Of a stretch of 51,846 bases of DNA, positions 1 through 12,900 are shown in pieces. The DNA lies in NCBI GenBank assembly GCA_031273045.1, contig JAISSQ010000143.1, positions 1-51,846 of the forward strand, read 5' to 3'. Each line of letters begins with the position of its first letter. Positions within the stretch are counted from its first letter, which is position 1. The position numbers were made by a program, and so were the translations under genes. The notes beneath the pieces were generated by a model. That model ran no database searches and had not been told where the DNA came from. It worked only from the letters and a program-made list of their open reading frames with translations. The stretch comes from Puniceicoccales bacterium (GTDB lineage Bacteria > Verrucomicrobiota > Verrucomicrobiia > Opitutales > UBA953).

Positions 1-127
1 GACTTTCAAGTCGGCTCGGAGGAGATGCGGCGCAGCCGCCATTCTAAAAAAGAAAAGCAAGGCGGCTTTAAGGGAAGCAAGGCGGCTATCGCCGCACCAT
101 CGGCGAGCCGCATTGAAACTCGGCGCT
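1..127. repeat. Composite inverted-repeat element, copy A (left end cut by window)
   Basis: MITE-like element with an outer arm GACTTTCAAGTCGGCTCGG at the window start and a degenerate right arm ending GGCGCT near 127. Between them lie an inner inverted pair (GCGGCGCAGCCGCC and GGCGGCTATCGCCGC) and a short A-rich centre. The right arm differs from the other copies (CATTGAAACTC instead of ACTTGAAAGTC), so this copy looks decayed. No ORF inside it looks real. Confidence 0.75.
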
Positions 128-192
128 ACATGTTGTGGCGCTCCATGTATGTGGTGCGCCATGTGTGTGGCGGCTTGGCGGGTGGCGTAATG

Positions 193-328
193 GGAGCGCC
201 GACTTTCAAGTCGGCTTGGGGGAGATGCGGCGTAGCCGCCACTTTTTTAAGAGAAGCAAGGCGGCTTTAGGGGAAGCAAGGCGGCTATCGCCGCACCATC
301 GCCGAGCCGACTTGAAAGTCGGCGCTCC
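193..328. repeat. Composite inverted-repeat element, copy B
   Basis: Complete 136-bp copy. The outer arms are GGAGCGCCGACTTTCAAGTC and its reverse complement ending GGCGCTCC at 328. An inner pair of GCGGCG(T)AGCCGCC type flanks a T/A-rich centre. Copies A and B share a duplicated GCAAGGCGGCTTT segment absent from copies C to E, so the left-flank copies form a subfamily. Confidence 0.8.
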
Positions 329-398
329 ATGTGTGGCGCTCCATGTGTGGCGCTCCATGTGTGGCGCTCCATGTATGCGGCGCTCCATGTATGTGGCG
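323..398. repeat. 14-bp tandem array (CGCTCCATGTGTGG)
   Basis: CGCTCC begins at 323, 337, 351, 365 and 381, giving units of 14, 14, 14 and 16 bp; the first unit overlaps the right tip of copy B. The array seems to have grown from the element's own terminal GGCGCTCC. A related, poorer array lies at about 129-170. The segment GGCGGCTTGGCGGGTGGCG occurs after both arrays (about 170 and 395), so the whole unit was probably duplicated. Confidence 0.7.
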
Positions 399-456
399 GC
401 TTGGCGGGTGGCGGTAGGAGCGCGGGTCTCCGACCCGCATTGCTGACCGCAAGCCA

Positions 457-680
457 AGCCCCGAAGGGGCGACATAGCATAGGCAGGGGTGAAGTCGCGA
501 AGCGACGGAACCCCTGTAATAGCGCAAACAAAACCGTGAACCGCGAAGCGGTGGCATACAGTGTCGAGGGCATTAGCCCTCGTTGCTATATGCCACCGCT
601 TCGCGGTTCGCATTGTGGTTGGGGAACGACGAAAACAGGGGCTCACGCCCCTGCCTATGCTATGTCGCCCCTACGGGGCT
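457..680. repeat. Nested palindrome, cloverleaf-like
   Basis: Outer arms of 33 nt (457-489 and 648-680) are complementary with one mismatch. Inside, a perfect 20-bp pair (539-558 with 589-608) encloses a 7-bp hairpin (565-571 with 576-582). A small GTCGC-GAA-GCGAC hairpin lies at 494-506. A further hairpin, GCGGGTCTCCGACCCGC, lies just upstream at 422-438. Such nested symmetry suggests a cruciform-forming mobile or REP-like element, or a structured RNA. No protein reading is convincing. Confidence 0.75.
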
Positions 681-780
681 GGGCGGCGGGGGCTGCGGGA
701 GAAAGTTTTTGCTGACTTTTGGGCGGGAGCAGACATTTTGCCGCGCAATCCCGACGTAGTTTTTTCCCGCCCCAACTCAA

Positions 781-900
781 CCCTCCACCCAACAAACATC
801 CGCCTCGCCACTCCGCCGCTTTCCCAGCACCGCCAAACCCACCCTCCAACAAACATCCGCCTCGCCGTTCCGCCGCCATGCCCAAGCCCCCAGCACTCGC
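781..900. repeat. Two-copy direct repeat, period 57 bp
   Basis: The 19-mer AACAAACATCCGCCTCGCC occurs at 791-809 and 848-866 in similar CCCTCCA... and ...CCGCCG contexts. It is strongly pyrimidine-biased on the plus strand. No gene is evident here. Confidence 0.65.
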
Positions 901-990
901 CTTTTAGCCCTTATCCCGCGTCTTCAACCTTCAACCTTCATCCTTTCTCCTGCCCTTATCCCTTTTCCCCCTGCACACCCCCCTTTACTC
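900..990 (+). promoter_or_regulatory. Polypyrimidine leader of the giant autotransporter gene
   Basis: About 90 bp before the ATG at 991 are almost all C and T, with repeated TTCAACCTTCA and CCCTTATCCC words. No Shine-Dalgarno sequence precedes the start codon, whose immediate context is CCCCCTTTACTC. If this is the 5' untranslated leader, initiation would have to be independent of Shine-Dalgarno pairing. No -10/-35 pair is clear. The promoter role is inferred from position only. Confidence 0.35.
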
Positions 991-3900
991 ATGAAACAAC
1001 ATCCCGTTCTGTCTTTTGCTCACGATGAAAATGGCGCGCCGCGCGGCGTCGCCGGCAACAGTGCCGCCGGCGGCGGCAACGCTTTTCCCGTTGTCGCCGG
1101 CAGCGGCGGTGGCGTCGGCGGTGGCGCGGCGGGCGCGGGGCGCGGTTCGCGGCGCGGTCGGTTGCGGCGGCTGTTGAGCGCGGCGGCGACGCTCGGCGCG
1201 TTGCTGGCACCGGCGGCGGCACCGTCGGTCTTCACGCAGGACGGCGCGGAGGGCGGCTTGTCGCTGGCGACCACGGCGCGGGCGGCGACGACGACGGTCT
1301 CGGACCCCGTGACCCTCGACGGCACTCCCATCACGGTCGCGACCGGCGACGAGTTGACCTACTCCGGCGTGGTGTCGGGCACGGCTTTGACGAAGGAGGG
1401 CGGTGGCACACTGATTTTGACGAACACGAACACGTTCACCGGCGACGTCACGATTAACGAGGGCGTGGTGCAGGTGTCCGCGCCGGGCAACGTCAACAAC
1501 AGTGGCAGCCACAATCTTGCGATTAACGCCGGTGGCACGTTCCGCCTCGTCACCGGCACTGAGGCGGCGCGCGTCACATTCACAATGCCGTTCACGGGCA
1601 GTAGCGACGGCATTCTCGAAGTCACCGGTCTGGGCGCGTTCAGTTGGGGTGGCGGCGAACTTGGCAAGGGCTTCACGAAGACCGGCGACGGTGGCGTGTA
1701 TATCTCCGGAAGCGGCGTCGCCGCGACCGCTGGCGACATTACCGTCAACGGCGGCTGGGTCGCTTTTTCCGGCCAATACAAGGTTGCCGGTGGCAACCTG
1801 ACCATCGGCCCCGGCGGTGGCATTCACATCACGAACGGACACGGTCGCTTCACCGGCTCGCCGAACATCATCTTTTCCGGCGACGCCTCCATCCCTGCCG
1901 AGCAGGGCGGCGTGTTCAACGTCGGCTACAACGAGACCATCAACTCGCTTACCGGTGAGACCGGTCTTATCACCAGTTGGGGCTTCTTTCATTTCGGTAT
2001 TGGCTACGCTTCCGGTGGTGCCAGCGTAGGCATCCTGACCATCAAGCAGGGCGATTTCGGCGGCAACATTGACAACGGACAGGACTTTGATACGAACAAC
2101 GAAGCGGACACCACCCCGTTCGGAATCATTAAGGCGAGCGACGGCTCCGCCACCGGTGGCACACTGACGTTGCGCGGTGTGAATACTTACAAGGGTGCCA
2201 CGACGGTTCAGGCGGGCACGTTGCGTTTGGTGGGGACGGCGTCGTTTCCGTCGGGGAATACGTTGACGGTTGCGGGGGCGGCGACGTTGGCGTTGGTCGG
2301 GGGCGAGTTTCGTCCGACGGTGACTTTTGCCAGCGGGTCGTTTTTGACGATGGACGCGGCGACAATGGGCGCGGCGGACTTGTCGGGATTGGGCAAGTTG
2401 ACCGTTGCCGGCGCGAGCGCGCTCACCGGCGACGTCAAGTTCAGCACGACCGCCGCGCTGCCGGTGGAGTTCCTCGTCAGCGACGGCGACGCCGTGCTGG
2501 ATTTGTCGGGGGTCAACCCCGCCACGAATCTCGACACGGCGAAGTTCACGGTGAGTGCGCCCGGTTACGCGCTGTTTGCGGACACCTCGTTCGCGCTGAA
2601 GGGGCTGCCAGAAACCGCCGCCTCGAACCTCGGTCTGTCCACCGACCTCGCCCGCTATTTCAAACTCACCTACGACGCCGCGCAGACCGCCTTCGTGCCG
2701 GAGTTCAAGGGCGACGTCGTCACGTGGGTCGGCGGTGACGGCGATTGGGCGACGGATGCGAACTGGGACACCGGCGCGAAGCCCGTTGCCGGCAACATGG
2801 TGGTCATCGCCGGCAACGTGACCGTCAATAGCGGCAGTTCGACCTCCGCGCTCTACAACGACAACTCCGTCATCGTCGTCCGCGACGGCGCGTTCCTGAA
2901 GATTAACGGCGACAACAATCCCGACACCCCCTCCTACAAGTTCTACCTCATCAACGGCACGTTGGAGGCGAGCGGCACGTGGTCTTACACCGACATCGTC
3001 CTGTCCGGCGGCCGCATCGAAATTCCGTCCGGCTGGATGGATGGGGACACGCCGATTTGGGCACCGATAAAGTTGCACGGCGTCATTTCGACCACCGCCG
3101 ACCAGACGCAGCCGAGTTACATCACCCAAGTCACCCTCAACTCCACCGCCTTCATTGCGCTCGGCGGGCACAGTGTCCGCACCGGTGTCTTCGACGTGGC
3201 GGACAGCCCGTTCGAGGTTGACCTCTACGTGGACATCGCGCTGCGCAACGGGCGCGACACCGGCAACACCATCTTCGCCGCGAATTTCACCAAGCAGGGC
3301 GAGGGCAATCTCGCGCTTTCCAAGGTGAGCAGTTTCACCGGTGCCACGACCGTTTCCGCCGGCACGCTGACCCTCGCGGTCGCCAACGCCCTTCCCGGAA
3401 CGAGCGGCGTCACCGTCGCCGGTGGCGCGACCCTCGCCGCGAGCGCGACGCAGAGTTTCGGAACGCGCCCGCTGACGCTCGCGGACGGCGCGCGCGTGTT
3501 CCTTGACGCCCGCTACGCCGACGTGGCGTTCGCCGCCGGTGCCGGCACCCTCGGCGCGAACCTCGCCGTCGGCGTGAAGTTCGCCGGCACCACCACTGAC
3601 GCGCACATCGCCTCGCTCGACCTCGCCGGCATTAACGCCGCGAACACCGCCGTCGCGCTGCGCGTGGACAACTTTTTGCCCGGCTCGAACACCTTCACGT
3701 TGACGGCGGACAACCTGACTCTGCCGCAGGTCTCGCTCACCGGCACCTTCGGGAACGTTTATCTAAACGACCTCGGCGGCGGCTCGTTCAACTTGCTGGC
3801 GTGGGAATCAATGAACGCTCGTCTGAACAACACTGCCGCCGGCACGGTTGTCTGGACGGATTACCGCAACGCCGACGGCTCGCTGAACACCGCCGCCGGT

Positions 3901-6900
3901 TGGGACAAGGAGGGTGCCAGCAAAGTCGCCGGCGGCGACACGTTCTACATCGCCGGCACCCTTGCCAGCCCACTCACCCTCGTCATCCCCGCCGGCAAGG
4001 AAATCGTCCTCAACGGCGGCAGCACGAACGGTGCTTACGGCATGCGCTTGGACAAGACCATCATCGGCGTGACCATCACCGGTGACGGCGTTTTCAACAC
4101 CGGCATTGGCTACTCGGATGCCGAAGGCGATGCCGCCTACCTGCAATGGAAGCACACGGCGATTTACTTCGGGAGCGGCGCGGGGCGGGGCACCATTGAC
4201 CCTTACAACATCACCCCCGAAGCCATCGTCGCGCTCGTCCCCGCGCTGACCATCCAGACCAAGATGACCGGTCGCGGCTACATTTCGACCACGGCAAACG
4301 GCATGCTGCTCACGGCGATTGAGGGCGACCTGTCCGAGTTCGAGGGATTCATCGCCGTCGCCGACAATGTCCTCGGCCGTCTCTCCGGTCCCATCGGCGA
4401 AGTCGGACCGCTCGCGCACTTCGACCTCAATGTGGAAGGACTGGGCGGCTACAATACGACGTGGGACGGCGTCTCCTACAGCGCCACCGAAGGTGCTTTC
4501 GGTCACTACAAGGCCGCCACTTCCGGCGTTCTCGCCATTACCCAACTCACCAAGGACCTGCTCTTCAAAGGCAAGGTGCACGGTCCCGGCGTTGTGATTT
4601 TTGACGGCGCGGGCTTCACCGACACCACCGGTCATTTCGGCACAACCGGCGCGACCTACGACGACGCCGTTCTGACGCTCGCCAGCGACGGCACCTTCCG
4701 CTCCACGCTCATCGCGCGCAGCGGCACCGTCGCGCTCGCCTCCGACGCCAACGCGCCCTCGGTGGACAACATCTACCCCGACTACAAGAACGACTTCCGT
4801 CTCGAAGGCACGGCGACGCTGCAGTTCACCGGTGCCGGTGAGACGATTACGCGCGATGTGACCCTCGCCGCCGACACCGTGAAAATCAAGGTCGGCACGA
4901 GCGACCCGCGCAACGACGCGCTTGCCGCCATCACGGTCAACTACGCCGGCACCTTCTTCAACGTCGCCAAGACCGGCAGCAACTACGTCGCCACGCAGGC
5001 GCACACCGCGCCGTCGGCGTTCACGAAGACCGGCAAGGGCACCCTGAACCTCACCGGTGCCGCCGGCGTCTCCGGCGTGACTGTCGCCGAGGGCACGCTG
5101 GGGGTCTCCGCCGCCGGCGCGTTCGCCGCCGGTGCGGACGTCTCTGTCAAAACCGGCGCGACACTGTGGCTGAACACGCCGACGGTTCCGGTGGGCGATT
5201 TCACCGCCGCCATCAACTCGACCATCGCCGCCGGCAGCGGCTCCGCGCTCACCATCTCGCTCAACGCCACCGGCGACGTGACCATCGCCGACGGCGTCAC
5301 GTTCCTCTTCAACGCCGGTCCCGCCGGCACCGTTGTCACGCTCGACCTTGGCAACATCGCCGCCAACGACCTGCCGAACGCGTTCACGATAGACGCCACC
5401 GGCTTCGGCGAGGGCACCGGCACCTTCCTCTTGAAGGGCGCGAACCTGTCGAACAATTTCGGCGGCAAGGACCTCTCGCCCGCGCTTGCGGACTACTTCC
5501 TGCTCTGGGACAGCGCGCAGCACGGCTGGTATGTCGTCACGCAGAACAGCGCGACAATTGACGGCGGCGAGATTGTGACCGTCGGCGGTGCCGCCGACTG
5601 GAACCGCGTCAGCGCGCCCACGACTTCCTCGACGGTTGCTGTCGGCGACGACTTTTCCGCGCTCGGCGTTGTCATTCTCAACCGTGGCGCGACGCTCAAT
5701 TTCGGTTCGGCGGCGATGACCGGCGACCGCGAGTTTGGCGCGCGCTTCGAGACCCCGACGCCGGAGGGAATGACCGCCGGCAACCCCGCGAAAATCGGCC
5801 TCGCCGCCGGCAGCGTGACGTTTACCGGCGTCGTTTCGCTTGGCGACACGCTCCAAATCGCCGGTGACCCTTCCTCGACGCTCGTGTTCACCGGTGGTGT
5901 GACGGGTGCGGGCACGTTGGACACCGGCAGTGTTTCGACGGTGAAGGTGCGCTTTGGCGGCGGCGTGTCGGACCTTTCCGGCGATTTGGCCGGCGCGGCG
6001 CAGTTGGAGGTGACCGGCGGCTCGCTGGCGTTGACGAAGGCGGCGACGAACTCGTTCACCGGCAGCGTCGCCGTCAGCGGCAGCGGCAAGTTGGTTTTGG
6101 GCGCGGAGAACGCGCTGGGGAACGCGGCGTCGCTGTCTGTCGCCACCGGTGGCACGCTCGCGTTGGGCGCGTCGCAGCAGTTTGCGTTTGGCGGCTCGTC
6201 GCCGCTCACCCTCGCCGACGGCGCGACGCTGCAAATCGGCTCGGCCGTCGGCCACGAAGGCGCGCAGAACATCGTCCTCACCGGCACCGTCACGTTTGCG
6301 GACACCGCGCTGGTTCTTTTCGCCGGTGGCGTTGGCGCGACCACGCTCGACTTCGGCTCGACCTTGGGCGCGTTGCCGGCGGGCGGCCTGCGCGTGAGCG
6401 TCGCGAACGGTTACGAACCGGATTGGGGCGCGGTGACCCTCGACAGCGATTTGTTCACCGGTGCCGCCGGGGAAATCGTCCCCGAAAACCTGCCCACGAA
6501 TTTCTATTTCGTTTGGGACGCGGACGCGGCGCTCTACTTCCTCGATGACCAGAATCATTCCCTCCGCACGTGGAAAGTGCCCGGAACGAGTGGCACTTGG
6601 ACGGATTACATCACGAACTGGGACAGGGTTATTGACAACTCCTTCGCCGGTAACCGCTACCAACTCACCGGCGGAACCGGAACGACCACCATCACCATTC
6701 CCGCCGGAAAAGTCATCACGGTTGACGCCACCGGCAGTGCCTCCAACGCCGGCATTTACGTCACGGGGCGCGCGTGGGTCATTGATGGCGAGGGCGTTCT
6801 CGACACCGGCGTCGGTCCCGACCGCACGAACGACGCCTCCGGTTGGAAGAACCCCTACGCCCACGCCGCAATCGTCACCACGAACACGCTCACGTCCGAA

Positions 6901-9900
6901 GCCGGCGCGTGGTTCCCGTCCGTCGCGCAGTCCACCGGTGCGGCAAACCTCACCATCCGCACCAAACTCGTTGGCAGCGGCAACATCGTCCCCGCCGGCA
7001 ACGAGGGCGAATTCCACGTCTCGTTCGAGGGCGACATGTCCGAGTGGAGCGGCTACGCCGTCACGCGCACGAACACGATACTGCGCTTTGCCGGTGCCGT
7101 CACCGCCACCAACCCCGACGCCATAATCCTCCTGCAATTCTCCGGTTCCGATGTCACCAACATCAACCACTACGGGCACGACGGCGGAGGGCAACTCGTC
7201 GCCGGCTTCTGGGCGAACCAGCCCGGCAACTCTATCATCACGCACCTGACCAAGGACCTCACTTGGCAGGCGACGGTGCAGGGAACCGCCCTGATGTTCT
7301 ACGACGGCGCGGGCTTTACCGACACCGCCGGTGCCTACGGCACCGCCGGCACCGTTTATCCCGACTCCATTCTCACGCTCGCCGGCGACGAGAACTGGCG
7401 CGTCTATCTCGTCACGCGCTCCGGCACTGTCGCCGCCGCGACCGACGCCAACCTGCCCACGAACACCGGCATTCGCGGCGGAAACCTTGATTTCCGCTTC
7501 GAGGGCACCTCGACCCTGCAATTCACCGGCGACGGCGAGACCATCACCCGCGAGGTGGACATCGCTGCCGACACCGTGAAAATCAAGGTCGGCACCGCCG
7601 ACCCGCGCAACGACGCGCTCGACGCCATCACGGTCAACTACGCCGGCACCTTTGTTTACTACAACCAGTCGGGCAATGACTACGCCGACGAAGCGAAGCG
7701 ACTTGCCCCCAAGGCCTTCACCAAGACCGGACGCGGCACGTTGAACCTGACCGCCGCGACGGGTGCGACCGGCATCACGGTTTCGGAGGGCACGCTGGGC
7801 TTGTCGCATGACAATGCCGCGAACGGCGCGACGGTGACGGTCAACGACGGCGCCGCGCTGTGGCTGAACACGCCTGATGCCGCGCTTGCCACGCTGAACC
7901 TCGCCACCGGCGCGGCGTTGGAGGTCGGACCGCGCGACAGCGCCGCCACCGGCACCGCGACCATCACCCTCTCCGCCGTCGGCACCGTCAACATCAGCGG
8001 CCCCGCGCTGACGCTGATTTTGAACACCGCCGCCGACCCCGATGCGCTGACCGTCCTCGACTTGGGGGGCGCGAACCTCGGCGCCGTCACCGCGCTCACC
8101 ATCAAGGCGCCGGCGGTCTCGTTCGACACCGGTTCGTTCGCGCTCACCGGCGGCGGTCTGACCCTTGCCGCGCTCAACGCCGCCACGCTCGTTTTGCCGG
8201 AGGACATCGCCGGCGCGTTCACCGAGCCGCGCAGCAACTACTTCGTCTTCGTCGCCGAGGACACGTCGGGCATCGCCTTCTACGTCAACACCGGCGGCGT
8301 CATCACGAACGCCCTGATTGACCCGGACAGCGACAACGCGAAGCGCAACGTGCAAGTCAAGACCGGCGGCACCGGCAGCGCGCCCGGCTTCTCGCTTGGC
8401 GACGACGTGCACGTCGGCTCCTTTGGCGCGCGCACGGGCGACGCCGACCCCGCCATCGTGCTCAACACGGCGGGGCACACCCTTTACGCGAAGGAGATTT
8501 CGTTCGCCGCCGGCGCGGTTCTCACGCTGACCAATCTTTTCGGTGGCGCCGGCGCGACCGTCGGCTTGGTCGCCGAGGACACCGGTGCCGGTGCCGCCTC
8601 GCCGCTCACGGTGAAGTTCGCCGCCGGCAGCGAACTGTGGTTCGAGCGCAACTACACCGCCCCCGCCGGCTTCAACTTCACCGGCGCCGCCGGCGGAACC
8701 TATCTGCTCGGCACACGCGACGCCGGCGACTCCCTCGGCGACCCGACGAACGTCGTGCTCACGCTCACCGGCGACGCCGGCGCGTTCGGCGGACAACTCG
8801 CCGGCAACATCGCGCTCGACGGCGCCGCCGCCGCGCTGGAACTCACCGGCACCACGCCGTCGGTCAACCGCGCGCGCCTCGCCGCGAGCAACGGCGCGAC
8901 CATCGCGTTCGGCGCGAACGCGAATTTCGCCGGAACGCTCGTCCTCGGCGACGGCGCGACCGCCGGCAGCACGGCGACCGACGCCGTTTTCGCCGCCGGC
9001 ATCGCCGGCAACTCCGCCGCCGTCGTCAGCGCGCTGACCCTCGCCGGCAACATCGTGTTCGACATCGCCTCGCTGCCCGCCGGCGGCGTCACCACCGGCG
9101 CGAACACCCTGCTTTCGGCGGCGAGTTCCGCCGATTACGACGCGACCGCGCTCGCCGGCGTGAGCGTTCGCGGCTTGGCGAAGCACAGCATCCGCGGCTC
9201 GGTCGCGGCGGACGCCGCCGCCGGCGCCGTGAAATTGACCGTCACCGCCACGGGCGTCGCGTCGGGCAATTTTTATGGCGAATATGCGGACAGCACCGCC
9301 GTTTCCGGCGCGTCGCTCTACACGGCGGCGCACAACTGGGCCGGCTGGGTCGTCCCCGCCGCCGGCGCGCGCGTTGACTTCGACACGGCGAACACCGACG
9401 CGGCGAGCGCGTTGGTGGACATCACCGGTGCCGGCATCAACAACACGAACGACAACGACAACGGCTGGCACGTCACCGGCATCGCGGTGACCCTCGCCGC
9501 CGACCCCGCCGCCGCATCGCAGCCGGTGAACGTCCGCCGCATCACCGTCACCGGCACCGGTGCGTCGCTGACGTTCGGGGCGAACACGACCGCCGGCGGC
9601 GCGAACACCGCGCTGACCTATTACGCCGACGCCGCCGACGGAAACTCGCTGCGCTTCGCCGGCGCCGGAATCGGCTACAACACGATTTGGTGGGCGCACG
9701 ACAGCACGAACGCCGCCACGAGCACGCTGCGCAATGGCTCGATTATCTTCGACGCCTCGCTGGGCAACCTCGCCACCGGCGCCATTCACACCTTCGGCGC
9801 CGGCGGTGACATCATTTACAACGCCGCTCCCGCCACCGCCGAAACGCTCGCGTCCCTCGGTTGGTATAGCGCCAACACCACCGCCGCCTCCACCATCGGC

Positions 9901-12900
9901 CTCTACGTCACCGACCCTGCCGCGACGCTGAACCTCTCGAAGTTGAACAACACGAAGACCGGCTACGGCATCGTGAAGGGCGGCGCGGGCGTGCTCGCGC
10001 TCACCGAGAGCGGCTCGTTTGGCGGCGCGTTCTTCACCGTCAACGAAGGCGTGCTCGAACTTTCGCGCAGCGCGGCGGACAGCGTCACCGGCGCCATCTC
10101 GGTCGTCCCCGACACCGGCGCGAAGGCGGTCGTCCGCTGGACGGCGGACAATCAGATTGGCGACACGACGGCGGTTTCGACTGTCGGCGGCGCGACCGCC
10201 GCGACCGCCGCCGTCCTCGATTTGAACGGGCGCGCGGACACCGTCGGCTCGCTCTCGCTCGGCGCCAACATCACGCAAATCGGCGTCGCCGCCGGTGCCA
10301 CCGGAGGTGCTTTGACCGTTGCCGGTCAGGTCGCGCTGGCGACGCAGGCGCGCGTTGAAATCGCCGCCGGCAGCGCGGTGAACATCGCCGGCGGCGGCCG
10401 TCTCGCGCTTGGCGCGGGCGCGCAGGTCACCGGAGCCGGCGCGCTCGTCCTCGGCGCGGACGCCGACTCCGTCACCACGCTTGCCATCTCGGACTTTCTT
10501 GTCGCGGCGGACGTCAGCGGCACCGGCGCCGGCGCGACGCTTCTGAACGCCGCCGACGCGCCGACCTACTTCTCGAACCTCACGATTAACGGCTTGGTGA
10601 ACTTCGACGGCTCGGCGCTGGGCGCGGACATCGTGCCGAACAAGGAATACATCGCGTTCGTCGCCGACGCGCTTGTCTATGGCGACGACGCGCGGTGGAA
10701 CTTCGGGGACGAGTTCTCGTTCCGCACGATTGGCAGCACCACCGGTGGCGCGCTTGGCGCGCTCGTGTTCCGCCTCACCTCGGTGCCGGCGACCGTCTAT
10801 TCGGTGAACCTGAACTTCGGCTCGCAGAACATCACCGACCCCGACGGCGCCGGCGCGGTGTCCGTCCCGCCGGAGGGCTGGAATCAAGGCAGCGACTTCA
10901 ACGGCACGAACAAGAGCAACGTCCTCGTGAAGGGCTACAAGGCGGCGGGCATCGTCTCCGGCGCGGCGCGCGTGTTGAACGGCTCGCTGACGGCGAGTTG
11001 GACCTCCTCCTCCACCGGCACCAGCGGCAAGACCATCACCACCGGCAACGGCCAGTTGCTCAAGAGCGGCTTGGACGGCGGCAGCGGCAGCGCCTCGACC
11101 TCGGTCACCTTCAACAAAGGCGCGTTCGTTTCCGCGACGGCCTTCCTCGGCGCGGCGGACGCGACGACGAACCCGCACCCCGTCGGCGCCACCTTCGCCG
11201 GCTTCCGCCCCGTCACCGCCTACCTCTACACGCCGATTATCGGTCAAGGCGCCGACCTCACCCTCTTCCCGTGGCGCGTCAACGGCACGTGGTTCAACCC
11301 GATTACCCTCGACGCGAACAACAACGCCGCCCGCACGACGACCAACTGGAACAGCACCAACCTCTTCGGGCTTAACGACTCCGACTCGAATTGGAACAAG
11401 GAGAACGTCTCCACCTTCGAGGCCATCGCCTACGGCGGCGCCGGCGTCGGCAACACCGTCAAAATCGACCTCGCGTCGAACCGCGACCTGCTCCCGAAGG
11501 CACTGAACCTTGAGTTCCTGACCGACGCCGCGAAGAGCGCCTACGAGGACGACCTCGCCGGCATCCAACTCATCTACCAGACCTACGAAGGGCAGTTCGC
11601 GAAAATCGCCCCGACCGCCACCTCGCCGGTGACGTGGACCGACTCCACCGCCGCCACCCCCGTGTGGCTGATGTCCGAACTCGACGGCTCGTTCTCCGCC
11701 AGCGCCGTCGCCGACCTCTGGGAGGAGAGCGGCAACGCCGTCGCCCTCATTGACCGCAGCGCGGACCTCGTCATCGCCAACTCCATTTCGGCGAACGGCA
11801 TTTGGACGCGCGACGACGGCAGCGGCAGCGTCGTGGTCACCATCACCGCCGAGCCGGGCGTGACCGCGCTGACGCTGAAAGGCCGGCAGGGTTCGACGAT
11901 TCACACGGACGCCGGCACCACCTTGGCCATCAACGCGCCGCTCGCCGGCTTGCAGACGATTATCAACGAAGGCGCGCTCTCGCTGACCTCCTCGTTGCCG
12001 CTGGGCGCGGACGCCGCCGGCGCGGTCATCTACACCGGCACCGGCGCGCTGACCCTCGGCGCCGGCACCGCGCTGAACGTCTCCTTCTTCGACGCCCCGA
12101 CCGAAATCCACGGCGCCGGCACAATCACAAGCGGCATCACCGGCACCTACACGTGGACGATTTACGAGGGCGATTTCGCCGGCGAAATCAACAAGACCAC
12201 CGACACGAACTGGTATCTCCGCAAGGACGGCACCGGCACGCTGACCCTCGCCGGCGCCTCGCGCAGCACGTTCAACGCAAGTTCCATGACGTTCGGCACC
12301 GGCGCGTGGGCGAACGCCATCGCCGGCGTCGCCATCGTCGGCGGCCGTCTCGAAATCAACAGCGACGGCCTCGGCATCGGACAGAACGCCTTCGGCGACG
12401 CCACCGGCGGTCCGCTCGGTCCGAACGTGTTCGTCAACAGCGACACCAACCGCGACAACATCAGGAACGTCATCGGCTTGGACGAGGACGCCACGCTGGC
12501 GTTCACCGGTCACGGCGCGCACGTGCTCAACCGCGCCCTGTGGCGCGTCAACTACCCCATCGCCGGCACCGCCGCCACGTTCGAGGTGACGAACGCCGAC
12601 GCCACCGTCCTCATCCCCTACGTCGTCGGCAACAACCTCGTGAAGACCGGCTTGGGCACGCTGATTTACGGCAACCCGAACGCGAGCGTCACCGCCGACG
12701 GCACCGGCGGCAACCTTGCCGGCGGCGCGATACAGAACGGCGCGACGACGAACGCCGGCGCCGGCTGGGGCGGCCTGATTGTGCGCGAAGGCACCGTCGT
12801 CCTCGCCCGCGCGACCGCGATGTTCACGTTCAGCGAGAGCACGCAGAAACTCTCGATTGAGGGCGGCACGCTGCGCATCGGCAGCGTCGCCGAAGGCGCG

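Noticed and set aside
323-398. CRISPR array
   Set aside because: The repeat is a plain 14-bp tandem with no unique spacers, and no cas gene is near.
25-907. Several short frames in the left non-coding region
   Set aside because: They translate inverted and tandem repeats (GAPHMERHTWS-type products); no start signal or domain is present.
985-3606. 873-codon minus-strand frame over the autotransporter start
   Set aside because: It is a composition shadow of the sense gene; no domain, start signal or promoter supports it.
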